A stretch of DNA of 64,000 nt from positions 1 through 64,000 of the forward strand of contig URMK01000026.1 of the NCBI GenBank assembly GCA_900548905.1. The letters are read 5' to 3'. How positions within the stretch are numbered: position 1 is the stretch's first letter; every line of letters starts with the position of its first letter. The position numbers and the translations under genes are program-made. This document shows, piece after piece, positions 1-8,726 of the stretch. The notes under the pieces were generated by a model. That model searched no databases, was not told the origin of the DNA, and worked only from the letters and a program-made list of their open reading frames with translations. This DNA comes from an uncultured Lachnospiraceae bacterium. GTDB lineage: Bacteria > Bacillota > Clostridia > Lachnospirales > Lachnospiraceae.

Positions 1-65
1 TTCCTTTCCCATCCCGGAGGCGCCACGCAGACAGCGGGCGGAGGGCCATTTGGCCACTGCGAAGT
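1..65. repeat. Right arm of a palindromic element, cut by the window edge
   Basis: The stretch from about 11 to 57 matches the right arm of the element at 40392-40621: both run from ATCCCGGA through a shared ACAGCGGGCGGAGGGCC block to a TGCGAA end. The left arm and core lie outside the window, so the whole structure cannot be confirmed. The element ends just before the first gene of the window. Confidence 0.6.
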
Positions 66-134
66 TTGAGTAAGGATACAAGCTATGAACAGTTACCCCT
101 TGTAACGGAATCTGCCAGAAAAGGAACGGTGCCC

Positions 135-2579
135 ATGAAACACTACCAAATAACGGAATTACGGAAAAAACACAGAACACAGCAAACGGAAATCTTGTCC
201 CGGACAGATATCCCTATCCCGGATACGGATCCGGCCATCGGGCTGACCTCCGGGGAAGTGCAGCTCCGGGTGGAGAACGGCTATGGGAACCAGGCCTCCT
301 CCTCCCCCACCAAAACGATAGGGCAAATCGTAAAGACCAACACCCTCACCTTTTTCAACCTGGTATTTGTAGTGCTGGCCGCCTGTCTGATAGCGGTGGG
401 TTCTTATACAAACCTGCTTTTCCTCATCATTGCTGCTGCCAATACAGGTATCGGCATTTTCCAGGAAGTCCGTTCCAAACGGGCCATAGACCGGCTCACT
501 CTCCTGGCGGAACAGAAAATCCCCTGTATGAGAGACGGTATGCCAGAAGAGCTCCCTTCTTCTGAACTGGTGAGAGACGATATTGTGGCGTTTGAAAACG
601 GCAGCCAGATCTGTGCCGATGCCGTAATCCTCACCGGGCAGGTTACCGTGAATGAATCGCTGCTTACCGGAGAAACGGACGCCATTCCCCGGATGCCCGG
701 CGACGCCCTGAAATCAGGCAGCTTTATAAGCGGCGGACATTGTACCGCCCGGCTCACCCATGTGGGTTCCGATTCTTATGCCTCACGCCTTGCAGAGGAA
801 GCCAAAAGCAACGTTAAGCTTGCCAAATCCGAAATGATGCGTTCCCTGGATCGGCTGATCCGTGTTATCGGTATCCTTCTGGTGCCCGTTGGCATCTGCC
901 TTTTTATCAGTCAGTACCGGATGCAGGGGCTGCCGGTGAAGGAGGCCGTGGAGGCCACTGTGGCGGCTCTCATCGGCATGATCCCCGAGGGCCTATATCT
1001 TCTTACGAGTATTGCTATCGCCGTAGGCGTCCTGCGCCTTTCCCGCAGGAAGGTCCTGGTGAGGGATATGAACTGTGTGGAAATCCTGGCACGCGTGGAT
1101 ACGCTTTGTGTGGATAAAACAGGTACCATCACCGAACCGGGGATGGATGTGGACAGGCTGCTTCTGCTGGATGAGGAAAGTTTCCCTGAGGACAGGGTTA
1201 TGGAAATGCTGGCCGCCTTCTATGACAATATGGAAGCCGACAATGACACCGGACAGGCCCTTTCCAGCTATTTTAAGCAGGATTCCGACTGGGAAGCCCT
1301 GGAATTCTTCCCTTTCACCTCGGAAACCAAATGGAGCGGCATTACCTTCCGGGAAAAGGGCAGCTATCTCATCGGCGCGCCGGAATTTATCATGGGTTCC
1401 CGGATAAAAGAGCTGAAAAAGAAAATACGGCCCTGGGCGGAACAGGGAATGCGGGTGCTGCTGGCAGCTTCCTATGACGGGACACCGGACGTACATGGCC
1501 TCGAGGAAGGACAAATCCATCCCATGGCCCTGATTCTTATTACCAACCGGCTGCGGAAGGAAGCCGCCGAAACCTTCCGGTATTTCCGGGAGCAGGGCGT
1601 ATCCATCCGGGTGATATCCGGTGATAATCCCGCCACGGTTTCCCAGGTCGCCATACAGGCCGGTATTGAAGGGGCGGACAGGTTCGTGGACGCTTCCGCC
1701 TTGAAATCGGACAGCAGCCTGGAGGCCGCCGCAGAAAAGTACAAGGTATTCGGGCGCGTCACCCCGGAACAGAAATGCCGGCTGATCAGGGCGCTGCAGA
1801 AAAACGGCCATACCGTTGCCATGACCGGGGACGGCGTCAACGATGTGCTCGCCCTGAAGGAAGCGGACTGCGGCATCGCCATGGCCTCCGGAAGCCAGGC
1901 CGCCTGCCAGATCGCCCAGCTCGTACTGCTGAATTCCGATTTCCAGTCCATGCCGGCAATCGTGGCCGAAGGCCGCAGGGTAATCAACAATATCCAGCGT
2001 GCCGCTTCCCTGTTCCTGGTAAAAAACATATTTTCCCTGCTGCTTTCCCTGGTAAGCCTGTTTGCGGGGTTCCCTTATCCCCTTCTGCCCCTGCAGCTGT
2101 CCCTGATCGGCTCCCTGACCATCGGTATCCCTTCCTTTTTCCTCGCCCTGGAGCCTAACAACAGCCGGGTGGAAGGCCATTTTCTCAGCAATGTTTTTTA
2201 TAAGGCTCTGCCGGGAGGCCTGACCAACCTGGTACTTGTGCTTGGCGTGGAGCTGTATGCCTATGCGTTTGCCTTCCCCCGGGAGCAGTTGTATACCATA
2301 TCCGCCGTTATCGTTCTTTTTGTGGGGCTTCTTGTCCTGTTCCAGGTCTGCAGGCCCTTTGACTGGAAAAGGCGGGTTATCTGGGGAAGTATGGCCTCTG
2401 CCGCTGTCATCTGCGTTCTTTTCTTCGGCAGCCTGTTCAGCCTTACGCCCCTCACGCTCCAGACCTCCCTGGTCATGGCGGTATTCCTCCTCCTGGCCCA
2501 GCCCGCCATGCACGCCGCCCTGTGGCTATTTGAACAGGGAGGGCGCCTTTACCGCAGGTTTTTCCGGAACGATATGTGA
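135..2579 (+). CDS. P-type cation-transporting ATPase, CtpE-like
   Basis: Membrane pump that couples ATP hydrolysis to cation transport. Visible P-type signatures are the actuator TGE (about residue 178), the phosphorylation motif DKTGT (Asp about 327) and the hinge GDGVND (about 565-570). The membrane segment before the phosphorylation site carries MIPEGL, a feature of the CtpE branch; known CtpE proteins are linked to calcium, so calcium is a guess here, not a reading. Hydrophobic pairs occur before and after the actuator domain, with about six helices at the C-terminus. No N-terminal heavy-metal (CXXC) domain is present. The reading frame is open from a TTG at 66, but the ATG at 135 has AAAAGGA eight bases upstream and starts the conserved part, giving 814 residues. 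It is monocistronic as far as can be seen. Confidence 0.9.
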   Translation: MKHYQITELRKKHRTQQTEILSRTDIPIPDTDPAIGLTSGEVQLRVENGYGNQASSSPTKTIGQIVKTNTLTFFNLVFVVLAACLIAVGSYTNLLFLIIAAANTGIGIFQEVRSKRAIDRLTLLAEQKIPCMRDGMPEELPSSELVRDDIVAFENGSQICADAVILTGQVTVNESLLTGETDAIPRMPGDALKSGSFISGGHCTARLTHVGSDSYASRLAEEAKSNVKLAKSEMMRSLDRLIRVIGILLVPVGICLFISQYRMQGLPVKEAVEATVAALIGMIPEGLYLLTSIAIAVGVLRLSRRKVLVRDMNCVEILARVDTLCVDKTGTITEPGMDVDRLLLLDEESFPEDRVMEMLAAFYDNMEADNDTGQALSSYFKQDSDWEALEFFPFTSETKWSGITFREKGSYLIGAPEFIMGSRIKELKKKIRPWAEQGMRVLLAASYDGTPDVHGLEEGQIHPMALILITNRLRKEAAETFRYFREQGVSIRVISGDNPATVSQVAIQAGIEGADRFVDASALKSDSSLEAAAEKYKVFGRVTPEQKCRLIRALQKNGHTVAMTGDGVNDVLALKEADCGIAMASGSQAACQIAQLVLLNSDFQSMPAIVAEGRRVINNIQRAASLFLVKNIFSLLLSLVSLFAGFPYPLLPLQLSLIGSLTIGIPSFFLALEPNNSRVEGHFLSNVFYKALPGGLTNLVLVLGVELYAYAFAFPREQLYTISAVIVLFVGLLVLFQVCRPFDWKRRVIWGSMASAAVICVLFFGSLFSLTPLTLQTSLVMAVFLLLAQPAMHAALWLFEQGGRLYRRFFRNDM

Positions 2580-2585
2580 AGGTAC

Positions 2586-2852
2586 TTTGTGAAAATTCCC
2601 GTCCCCCTGTGGCCCTGCCCGTACCCGCCCTGCGCCCTGTCCCGGCTTCCCCTCCCGGACGGGCTATGTTCCCTGCACGGGCCTTCTAAAAACGCCGGTA
2701 CTAAGATTGCGTCCTGTGCAATCTTAGTACCGCTGCGTTTTTGGCAGAACGAAAGTGTGCCCACGCAGGGAACATAGCCCGTCCGGGAGGGGAAGCCGGG
2801 ACAGGGCGCAGGGCAGGTACGGGCAGGGGCCGGGGACAGGAATTTGTGAAAA
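2586..2852. mobile_element. Palindromic MITE-like element A with 10-bp flanking direct repeats
   Basis: The element proper is 2596-2842 (247 bp). Its arms (about 2596-2676 and 2765-2842) are inverted copies with few mismatches. The centre holds a second hairpin (2688-2710 with 2718-2742) bounded by AAAAACGC and GCGTTTTT. The element is flanked by identical TTTGTGAAAA at 2586-2595 and 2843-2852, which looks like a target-site duplication. It has no ORF of its own. The inner hairpin is shared with the elements at 10735 and 19937. It fills most of the gap between the ATPase and HD genes. Confidence 0.75.
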
Positions 2853-2940
2853 GAATCTTACATCTTTCTTAAGTCTATTGATACCGTTCCGGATTTGCGT
2901 CATAATATAAATAGACAAAAAGAGAAAGGACGTGTTGCCG

Positions 2941-3435
2941 ATGGACATTACATTGTCGGAGGATATTGACGCAGAGTATCTTGAGGATGTCTCTGACATC
3001 CTCACAAACAGGGAATTCTTAGCCTTGAACTGCTTCAGGCATCATTACGCAACCACAAGGCTGATGCACAGCATGAATGTCTCCTATATTTCATGGCTGA
3101 TGGCAAAGAAATTAGGCTGCGACGCCAAAGCGGCCGCCAGGGCAGGACTGCTCCATGATTTCTTTTTATATGATCCCAGGCAGGGCCGTCCCTCCCGGGA
3201 AATGCAGGCATTCTGCCATCCCAAGGTAGCTGCGGCAAACAGCGAAGATACCTTCGATATCACCGAAAAAGAAAAAGAAGCCATATTGTCCCATATGTTT
3301 CCCTTGGGCCCTCTTCCGAAAACCCAGGAAGCCTGGATTATTTCCGGTGCGGATAAGCTCTGTGCCTGTGTGGAGGTTTTCCATATCGGCATCGCTCTCA
3401 CCCGCAATGGGCGTGTGGTGGTAAGCGCGGCTTAA
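2941..3435 (+). CDS. HD-domain protein (putative metal-dependent phosphohydrolase)
   Basis: A 164-residue single-domain HD protein. The metal-binding pattern is visible as His43 in LMHSMNVS, His72-Asp73 in GLLHDFFLYD, a further His in ILSHMFPL and an Asp in SGADK. HD proteins of this size usually cleave phosphoester bonds in nucleotides, but the substrate cannot be read from the sequence. The frame is open from a GTG at 2932, but AAAGGA lies one base from that codon and ten from the ATG at 2941, so the ATG is chosen. It is followed by a terminator and appears to stand alone. Confidence 0.82.
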   Translation: MDITLSEDIDAEYLEDVSDILTNREFLALNCFRHHYATTRLMHSMNVSYISWLMAKKLGCDAKAAARAGLLHDFFLYDPRQGRPSREMQAFCHPKVAAANSEDTFDITEKEKEAILSHMFPLGPLPKTQEAWIISGADKLCACVEVFHIGIALTRNGRVVVSAA

Positions 3436-3500
3436 CGCCTGCGTTAATTTCATAGAGAGTGCCGGGAGGGCGTTTTAACTGACGCCTGTCTCCCAGGCAG

Positions 3501-3547
3501 AAAACAGGACCGGGCTGCGGGTTTTCCCACAGGCCGGTCCTGTTTTT
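3501..3547. terminator. Bidirectional intrinsic terminator
   Basis: Inverted repeat AAAACAGGACCGG / CCGGTCCTGTTTTT between two converging genes. The A run on one side and T run on the other let it serve the HD gene (+) and the fucosidase gene (-). Confidence 0.85.
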
Positions 3548-3578
3548 ATCAGCGATCCCGGAAACGGATCAGGCAGCC

Positions 3579-6086
3579 CTATACCTGGTAGCTCCTGTCC
3601 GCTATTTCTTCGCCGGAAAACTCCAGGGTATAAATCTCCCCCTTTCGGGCTTCCCATTCCACCATTCCTTCCGCAGCCTCCCGGCTGCCTCCCAAACCGT
3701 TCGCACGGAGCAGGCCCCGGGCCTTAATACGGCAAAGGCCGTCCGCTTCCGCCCGGATTTGCGCTTCCGTCAACCGTCCTTTTTTCCAGGCTGCGGATAC
3801 CGAAAATCCTCCTCTCGCCCGCATTCCCCGGAAGGAACCGTCTATCCAGTCCACGGGCACGGCAGGAAGTAGTTCAATAAAGCCCTGGTGGCTTTGTATC
3901 AGCATCTCCGCCACACCGGCCCCAAGCCCGAATATCGCATCAATCTGCTGGTTTACGCCGGTCATCATGCCCGCACCCAGATCCTCTCCCGTGCTTTTCA
4001 GGATATGCCCGCATTCCAGCGGGTTTTTAAACCGTGCCATCAGGGAAACCTTCCAGGAACCGGGCCAGCCGCTCTGTTTTTTCGCATGAAGAAGCCTTCT
4101 CTCCAGACTGCGCCGCGCCGCTTCGAACAGCTCCGGCGTTCTGGTTTCGGTAATCAGCCCGCCGGGATATACCGGATACATATGGGATGTGTGAGACATA
4201 CCCGGCGTACATTCCTCATAGTCCCCATACCATTCCAGCAGCTGCCCGAACCGCCCGGTACGATACGGAGGGAATCTTTTCCTGGCCTCCGCCGCCTGTC
4301 CGGGCACCGGATCCCCTTTGATATCCAGAATCCGGGCCGCCTCTTCCACATTGGAAAAAAGCTCCCGCAGGATGCTCATATCCATGACAGATCCCATGGT
4401 GACCGCACTGATACAGGGATGGTTGGGCGAGCATCTGCTTTCCTTTGCCACCTCCTCTATCAGTTCAATTACGGTTTCTTCCCCGCTGGTAAGGAACTTA
4501 TTTTCCGGGGAAAGGGAGGGAGCGGTCACCAGATAGCCGTCGTTGTTCTCCACCAGGAAATCCAGCATAAATGCAGCCGCTTCCCGGAGTACGGGATACA
4601 TTTTTTTCAGGAACTCCCTGTCCCTGGTGAACTCATAATGGGTCCAAATGTGTTCACACATCCACGCGCCGCCAAAAGGCCACCAGCTCCAGGAAGCATC
4701 CTCACAGCTTGGCTCCGTGGAACGCCACAAATCCGCATTGTGATGGGCCACCCAGCCGCCCATATGATAATATTCCCTTGCCGTCTGCCTGCCCGCGTCC
4801 GCCAGCTCCGTCAGCAGATCCATCAAAGGGAGGTGGCATTCCGGAAGGCCCAGGACTTCACAGGGCCAATAATTCATTTCCACATTGATATTGTTGGTAT
4901 AATTGCTGGACCAGGGCGGATTCGGCGTGTCGTTCCATATCCCCTGCAGCGTCAGCGCCTGGCTGCCGGGACGGGATCCTGCTATGGTCAGATACCGGGA
5001 GTACTGCAGCATCAGAGCCGCCAGGGACGGATCAAACACCCCTTCCGCGCAGAAACGAAGCCGCTGGGTGGTGGGAAGGTTTCCGGTAAGCTGGGTTCCC
5101 AAATCCAGATCCACCCGGTTATAAAGCGCCTGGTAATCCCTAAGATGTGCCTCCATCGCCCCCTGATAGTCCCGTCCCGCCTTCTGCAGGCTGTCGATAC
5201 CGCTTCGTATTTCCGCCAGCAGTCTGCCCGCATCCCGATCTCTGGGAACCCGGTAGCCAGCATAATTGGTAGCAGCCCGGATGGCAAGCAGGGCATAACC
5301 CGCTCCGCTCACGTACACCCTCGCACCGTCCGAAGCCACAGTTCCGTCACTGGAAATCACTCTGGCGCAGCATGCAAACCGGAGCGCATCCGAATTTTCC
5401 GGATCCTTGTAAATAAAACGGGGCGTAACCGCTGTGTAATTAGGTTCCGCATGATCCGGGGCTATCCCTGTCAGAAAAGCCTCCCCGTCTTTTGTCCCAT
5501 TGCTATAATGAAGCGGAGAATCCAGGCCAAAGGCAAAATCCAGTACCTTTTCCTGCCCCTGTCCATCTTCCGGCTCCGCCGTACAATACACATATGCCGT
5601 GTTATCCGGATAGCTGACAAAATAGTCTCTCCGGTATCTGATTCCGTCCCGCATCCAGGAAACTGTTTCCACCGCATCCCCGAGGCTTAAGCAGCGCCGG
5701 TATTCCTTAATATCTTCCGGCTGAGGTTCTATCACCATCTTAAGAGGCATGTTTCTCCTGTTATCCGCCTGCCCCATAGTCATATGCAGGCTGGCCAGAG
5801 GCAGATAGGTTTCAAACCAGCGGCCTTCCATATCATTATTAATAATGGTATTGGCCTCTTTTTCCCTTCCCTCCAAAACAAGCCTTCTGGCTTCCACAAA
5901 CCGGTCATAATGCCATGGATTCAGATAAAAGCCCTCACTCCCCGACCAGAGGGTATCCTCATTGATAAATACCTCCTCCAGCACCGCTTTGCCCATAACA
6001 GACATCCCCAGACTCCCGTTTCCCAGATAATGGGCATCACAGAACTGTCCGGCAGGCTGCTTTTCCCACAGACAATAATCCTTCAT
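3579..6086 (-). CDS. Glycoside hydrolase family 95, alpha-L-fucosidase-like
   Basis: An 835-residue enzyme resembling GH95, which removes alpha-1,2-linked L-fucose (some members L-galactose) from host or plant glycans. The N-terminal beta domain is recognised by LGNGSLGMSVMG and INEDTLWSG. The (alpha/alpha)6 catalytic part contains LQGIWND, then NNINVEMNYW, where the family places its catalytic asparagines. PSLSPEN follows, with the Glu that corresponds to the general acid in characterised members. No signal peptide or membrane anchor is visible, so it probably acts in the cytoplasm on imported oligosaccharides. The start ATG has AAGGGG upstream. No transporter is adjacent and the gene appears alone. 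Confidence 0.88.
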   Translation of the reverse strand: MKDYCLWEKQPAGQFCDAHYLGNGSLGMSVMGKAVLEEVFINEDTLWSGSEGFYLNPWHYDRFVEARRLVLEGREKEANTIINNDMEGRWFETYLPLASLHMTMGQADNRRNMPLKMVIEPQPEDIKEYRRCLSLGDAVETVSWMRDGIRYRRDYFVSYPDNTAYVYCTAEPEDGQGQEKVLDFAFGLDSPLHYSNGTKDGEAFLTGIAPDHAEPNYTAVTPRFIYKDPENSDALRFACCARVISSDGTVASDGARVYVSGAGYALLAIRAATNYAGYRVPRDRDAGRLLAEIRSGIDSLQKAGRDYQGAMEAHLRDYQALYNRVDLDLGTQLTGNLPTTQRLRFCAEGVFDPSLAALMLQYSRYLTIAGSRPGSQALTLQGIWNDTPNPPWSSNYTNNINVEMNYWPCEVLGLPECHLPLMDLLTELADAGRQTAREYYHMGGWVAHHNADLWRSTEPSCEDASWSWWPFGGAWMCEHIWTHYEFTRDREFLKKMYPVLREAAAFMLDFLVENNDGYLVTAPSLSPENKFLTSGEETVIELIEEVAKESRCSPNHPCISAVTMGSVMDMSILRELFSNVEEAARILDIKGDPVPGQAAEARKRFPPYRTGRFGQLLEWYGDYEECTPGMSHTSHMYPVYPGGLITETRTPELFEAARRSLERRLLHAKKQSGWPGSWKVSLMARFKNPLECGHILKSTGEDLGAGMMTGVNQQIDAIFGLGAGVAEMLIQSHQGFIELLPAVPVDWIDGSFRGMRARGGFSVSAAWKKGRLTEAQIRAEADGLCRIKARGLLRANGLGGSREAAEGMVEWEARKGEIYTLEFSGEEIADRSYQV

Positions 6087-6231
6087 CCCTTGTTTCCCCT
6101 TTCTGTACCGCCGCAGCGATTATCATACCTTGTTTGTATCACATTTTAGGGAAAACGTACAGAAACAATTTTTCACATAAGGATACAATTCTTCAGATGT
6201 TATAACAGGAGCGAACCTATCTGAGCCGTTA

Positions 6232-7587
6232 CTAAATATTTCCTTCTTCCCCTGCCGTCAGGAAACTGTTTTTCCACACCCCTTTTTTATAGAAGAAAAG
6301 GGACAGCACCATGGCAACCGTCCAGCCGATGGGCCAGGAAAGCCAGATTCCCATGGTTTTAAAAGGCACCGCCAGCACGAAGGCCAGGACGACACGCAGA
6401 AGCAAGTCCGTAAATGTAGCTGTCATGAAGGATTTCATCGCCCCCGCTCCCCTCAGGACGCCGTCCGCCATCAGCTTCAGGGAAATCACGAAATAAAAGG
6501 GCGAGACAATCTGTAAAAACTGTGTTCCGGTTTCCATAGCCACCGTACTCCCCTCATTCATAAAGAGGGAAAGCACGGCATGGCTTCCGAAAAAGAATAC
6601 CGCAAAAAAGGGGACCGTGATGAGCAAGGCCAGCTTTACCGATGCCCGGAATCCCTTCTTAACACGCTCCTGTTTTCCTGCCCCCAGGTTCTGGGCCGTG
6701 AAGCTGCTGGTTCCGTTTCCCAGTGTCGTCAGGCTGGTGATGGCAAAGGTATTCAGCTTAACCGCCGCGGAGTAACCGGCAATAACCGAGGAACCATAAG
6801 AATTAATCAGTCCCTGGATAAAGATATTCCCTATGGAAATAAAACTTTGCTGCAAGATGCTGGGAACCGCAATCCTGCTGATTTTCCCCAGCATATTCCA
6901 GGAAAAGGCCGCGGCCTTTTCCTCCGTATGTATAGCTGCCAGTCTTTTTTTAAGAGTAATAAGCGCCAGAATACAGGCAATTCCCTGTGCCAGGAAGGTG
7001 GCCCATGCCACACCGGCCACTCCCCAGTGAAATACCGCTACAAAAAGCGTATCCAGAAAAATATTCCCGATGGAGGAACCAATCAGAAAATACAACGGTG
7101 TTTTCGAATCACCCAGCGAAGTAAAAATACCGGTGGCAACATTATACAGGAAGAGAAAAACAAACCCCCCGATATAAATCCGCAGATACAGATCCCCATC
7201 TCCGAATATATTATCCGGGGTATTGATCATATGCATCAGTCCCCTGCTGCCCAAAAGCCCTGCTGCCGTAAGCAGTACGGACAGGACAAGAGAGGCAATC
7301 ATGGTGGTGGAAACCGCCGTTTTCATCTCCTTGTACCATTTGGCCCCGAAATACTGGGAAATCACCACCGAGCATCCGATGTTGCTTCCCACCGCGATCG
7401 CCATGAAAATCATAGTGATCGGATATGATGCGCCCACTGCCGCCAGCGCATCCTCCCCTGCAAATTTGCCCGCAATGACACTATCCGCAATATTATACAG
7501 CTGCTGGAAAATCACGCTGACAAACATCGGAATGGAAAATTTCCATAGCACGCTTTGCGGTTCTCCCACCGTCAGATCCTTATTCAT
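6232..7587 (-). CDS. MATE family efflux transporter
   Basis: A 451-residue membrane protein with twelve hydrophobic stretches in two similar halves, typical of MATE antiporters that export cationic compounds using sodium or proton gradients. The opening LWKFSIPMFVSVIFQQLYNIADSVI and the repeated start of the second half (GKISRIAVPSILQQSFISIGN, in pieces) match the family. The start has GGGAGG upstream. It is transcribed away from the LysR-type gene at 7784, with 196 bp between them, the common arrangement for an exporter controlled by its neighbour. The substrate is unknown. Confidence 0.92.
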   Translation of the reverse strand: MNKDLTVGEPQSVLWKFSIPMFVSVIFQQLYNIADSVIAGKFAGEDALAAVGASYPITMIFMAIAVGSNIGCSVVISQYFGAKWYKEMKTAVSTTMIASLVLSVLLTAAGLLGSRGLMHMINTPDNIFGDGDLYLRIYIGGFVFLFLYNVATGIFTSLGDSKTPLYFLIGSSIGNIFLDTLFVAVFHWGVAGVAWATFLAQGIACILALITLKKRLAAIHTEEKAAAFSWNMLGKISRIAVPSILQQSFISIGNIFIQGLINSYGSSVIAGYSAAVKLNTFAITSLTTLGNGTSSFTAQNLGAGKQERVKKGFRASVKLALLITVPFFAVFFFGSHAVLSLFMNEGSTVAMETGTQFLQIVSPFYFVISLKLMADGVLRGAGAMKSFMTATFTDLLLRVVLAFVLAVPFKTMGIWLSWPIGWTVAMVLSLFFYKKGVWKNSFLTAGEEGNI

Positions 7588-7783
7588 TCTTCTTTCCTCC
7601 CTGTCCTGCCGTCCTCATAGATTTACTTAACGTATCTGTTTATTTGCCTTTCAGACCGTCCTGTATTATACTACTTTCCATAAGATAAATAAAATCAATA
7701 TTTTCTATTTATTTTATAGATATTATCTATGTATCTGTCCAGAAAAGGCACGGCACGCCTGAGACGGAAAGGGGAACTAATAG

Positions 7784-8725
7784 ATGAGCGTAAGCTTTGA
7801 TTCTTACAAAACCTTTTACTATGTGGCAAAGTTCAGAAGCTTCACGGAGGCGGCAAAGGCGCTTTATGTCACGCAGCCCACAGTTACCCATGCCATACAG
7901 ACTCTGGAAAAGGAACTGGGCTGCATCCTGTTTCAACGCTCCCGGAAAGGGGTATCGCTGACACCGGAAGCGGTGATGCTGTATGAACATGTAAAGACCG
8001 CCTGTGAGCATATTTTTGAAGCGGAAAACGCACTGAGGGCAAAAAAAGAACTGCTGGAGGGCCAGATTCGGATCGGGGCCAGCGAAACCACCCTTCATTT
8101 TTTTCTGCTTCCATTCCTGAAGCAGTTTAAGACTTCCCATCCCGGTGTGAAAATAAAAGTGAACAACACCAGCACTCCCGCAGCCCTTGCCGCCCTCCGT
8201 GCAGGCCACATCGACTTTGCCATACTGGTTATGCGGCCTGATTATAAAGGGGCTTTTCTTCCCCGGGACAATTTTTCCGTCACCAGGCTCGCCGGTTTTC
8301 AGGATATTTTCATCGCAGGATCCGATTTCTCCGCGCTGGCCGGCCGCCAGGTCACTCCCAGGGAGCTGGCCGGATATCCCTTCATCTGTATGGAGCCCGG
8401 GACGGTCACCAGACAATATCTGGACGATTTTTTTCTCTCCTTCCATCTTACCATAAGCCCTGATATTGAATTGGCTACCACGGATTTAATCACACCTATG
8501 GCTGCCAATAATCTGGGAGTCGGCTTTGTCCCCCTCCCGTTTGCGGAAAACGCGCTGGAGGAAGGAAAGGTGTTTGCGATCCGCCTGACGGAAACTGTCC
8601 CGGAACGGGAAATCTGTGTTATTTACCGGACCGATACGCCTTTATCCCTGGCGGGAAATGCTTTTCTCCGGCTGTTTTCCGATCTGCCGGAACAGAGACA
8701 GGAATTACATGAAACTAAAAGGTAG
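7784..8725 (+). CDS. LysR family transcriptional regulator
   Basis: A 313-residue LysR-type regulator. The N-terminal winged helix covers roughly residues 4-62 (YYVAKFRSFTEAAKALYVTQ, the usual recognition helix) and the periplasmic-binding-like effector domain about 90-300. AAAGGGG precedes the ATG. It is divergent from the MATE gene, which is its likely target together with itself. Its stop codon is one base from the stop of the converging ammonium transporter gene. The effector molecule is not evident. Confidence 0.93.
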   Translation: MSVSFDSYKTFYYVAKFRSFTEAAKALYVTQPTVTHAIQTLEKELGCILFQRSRKGVSLTPEAVMLYEHVKTACEHIFEAENALRAKKELLEGQIRIGASETTLHFFLLPFLKQFKTSHPGVKIKVNNTSTPAALAALRAGHIDFAILVMRPDYKGAFLPRDNFSVTRLAGFQDIFIAGSDFSALAGRQVTPRELAGYPFICMEPGTVTRQYLDDFFLSFHLTISPDIELATTDLITPMAANNLGVGFVPLPFAENALEEGKVFAIRLTETVPEREICVIYRTDTPLSLAGNAFLRLFSDLPEQRQELHETKR

Positions 8726-8726
8726 C

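Noticed and set aside
993..2513. Long open frame (506 codons) on the minus strand
   Set aside because: It lies antisense to the P-type ATPase, whose motifs are clear; the translation is low-complexity and resembles no family. GC-rich third positions of the real gene keep the opposite frame open.
2596..2842. Element A as a simple transcription terminator
   Set aside because: At 247 bp with ~80-bp arms, a flanking 10-bp duplication and shared cores elsewhere, it exceeds a terminator, though its inner hairpin could stop transcription.
3888..5690. Open frame of 600 codons on the plus strand
   Set aside because: It is the shadow of the GH95 gene; it has no ribosome site or recognisable domain, and its composition (many Arg, His, Pro) is typical of antisense translation.
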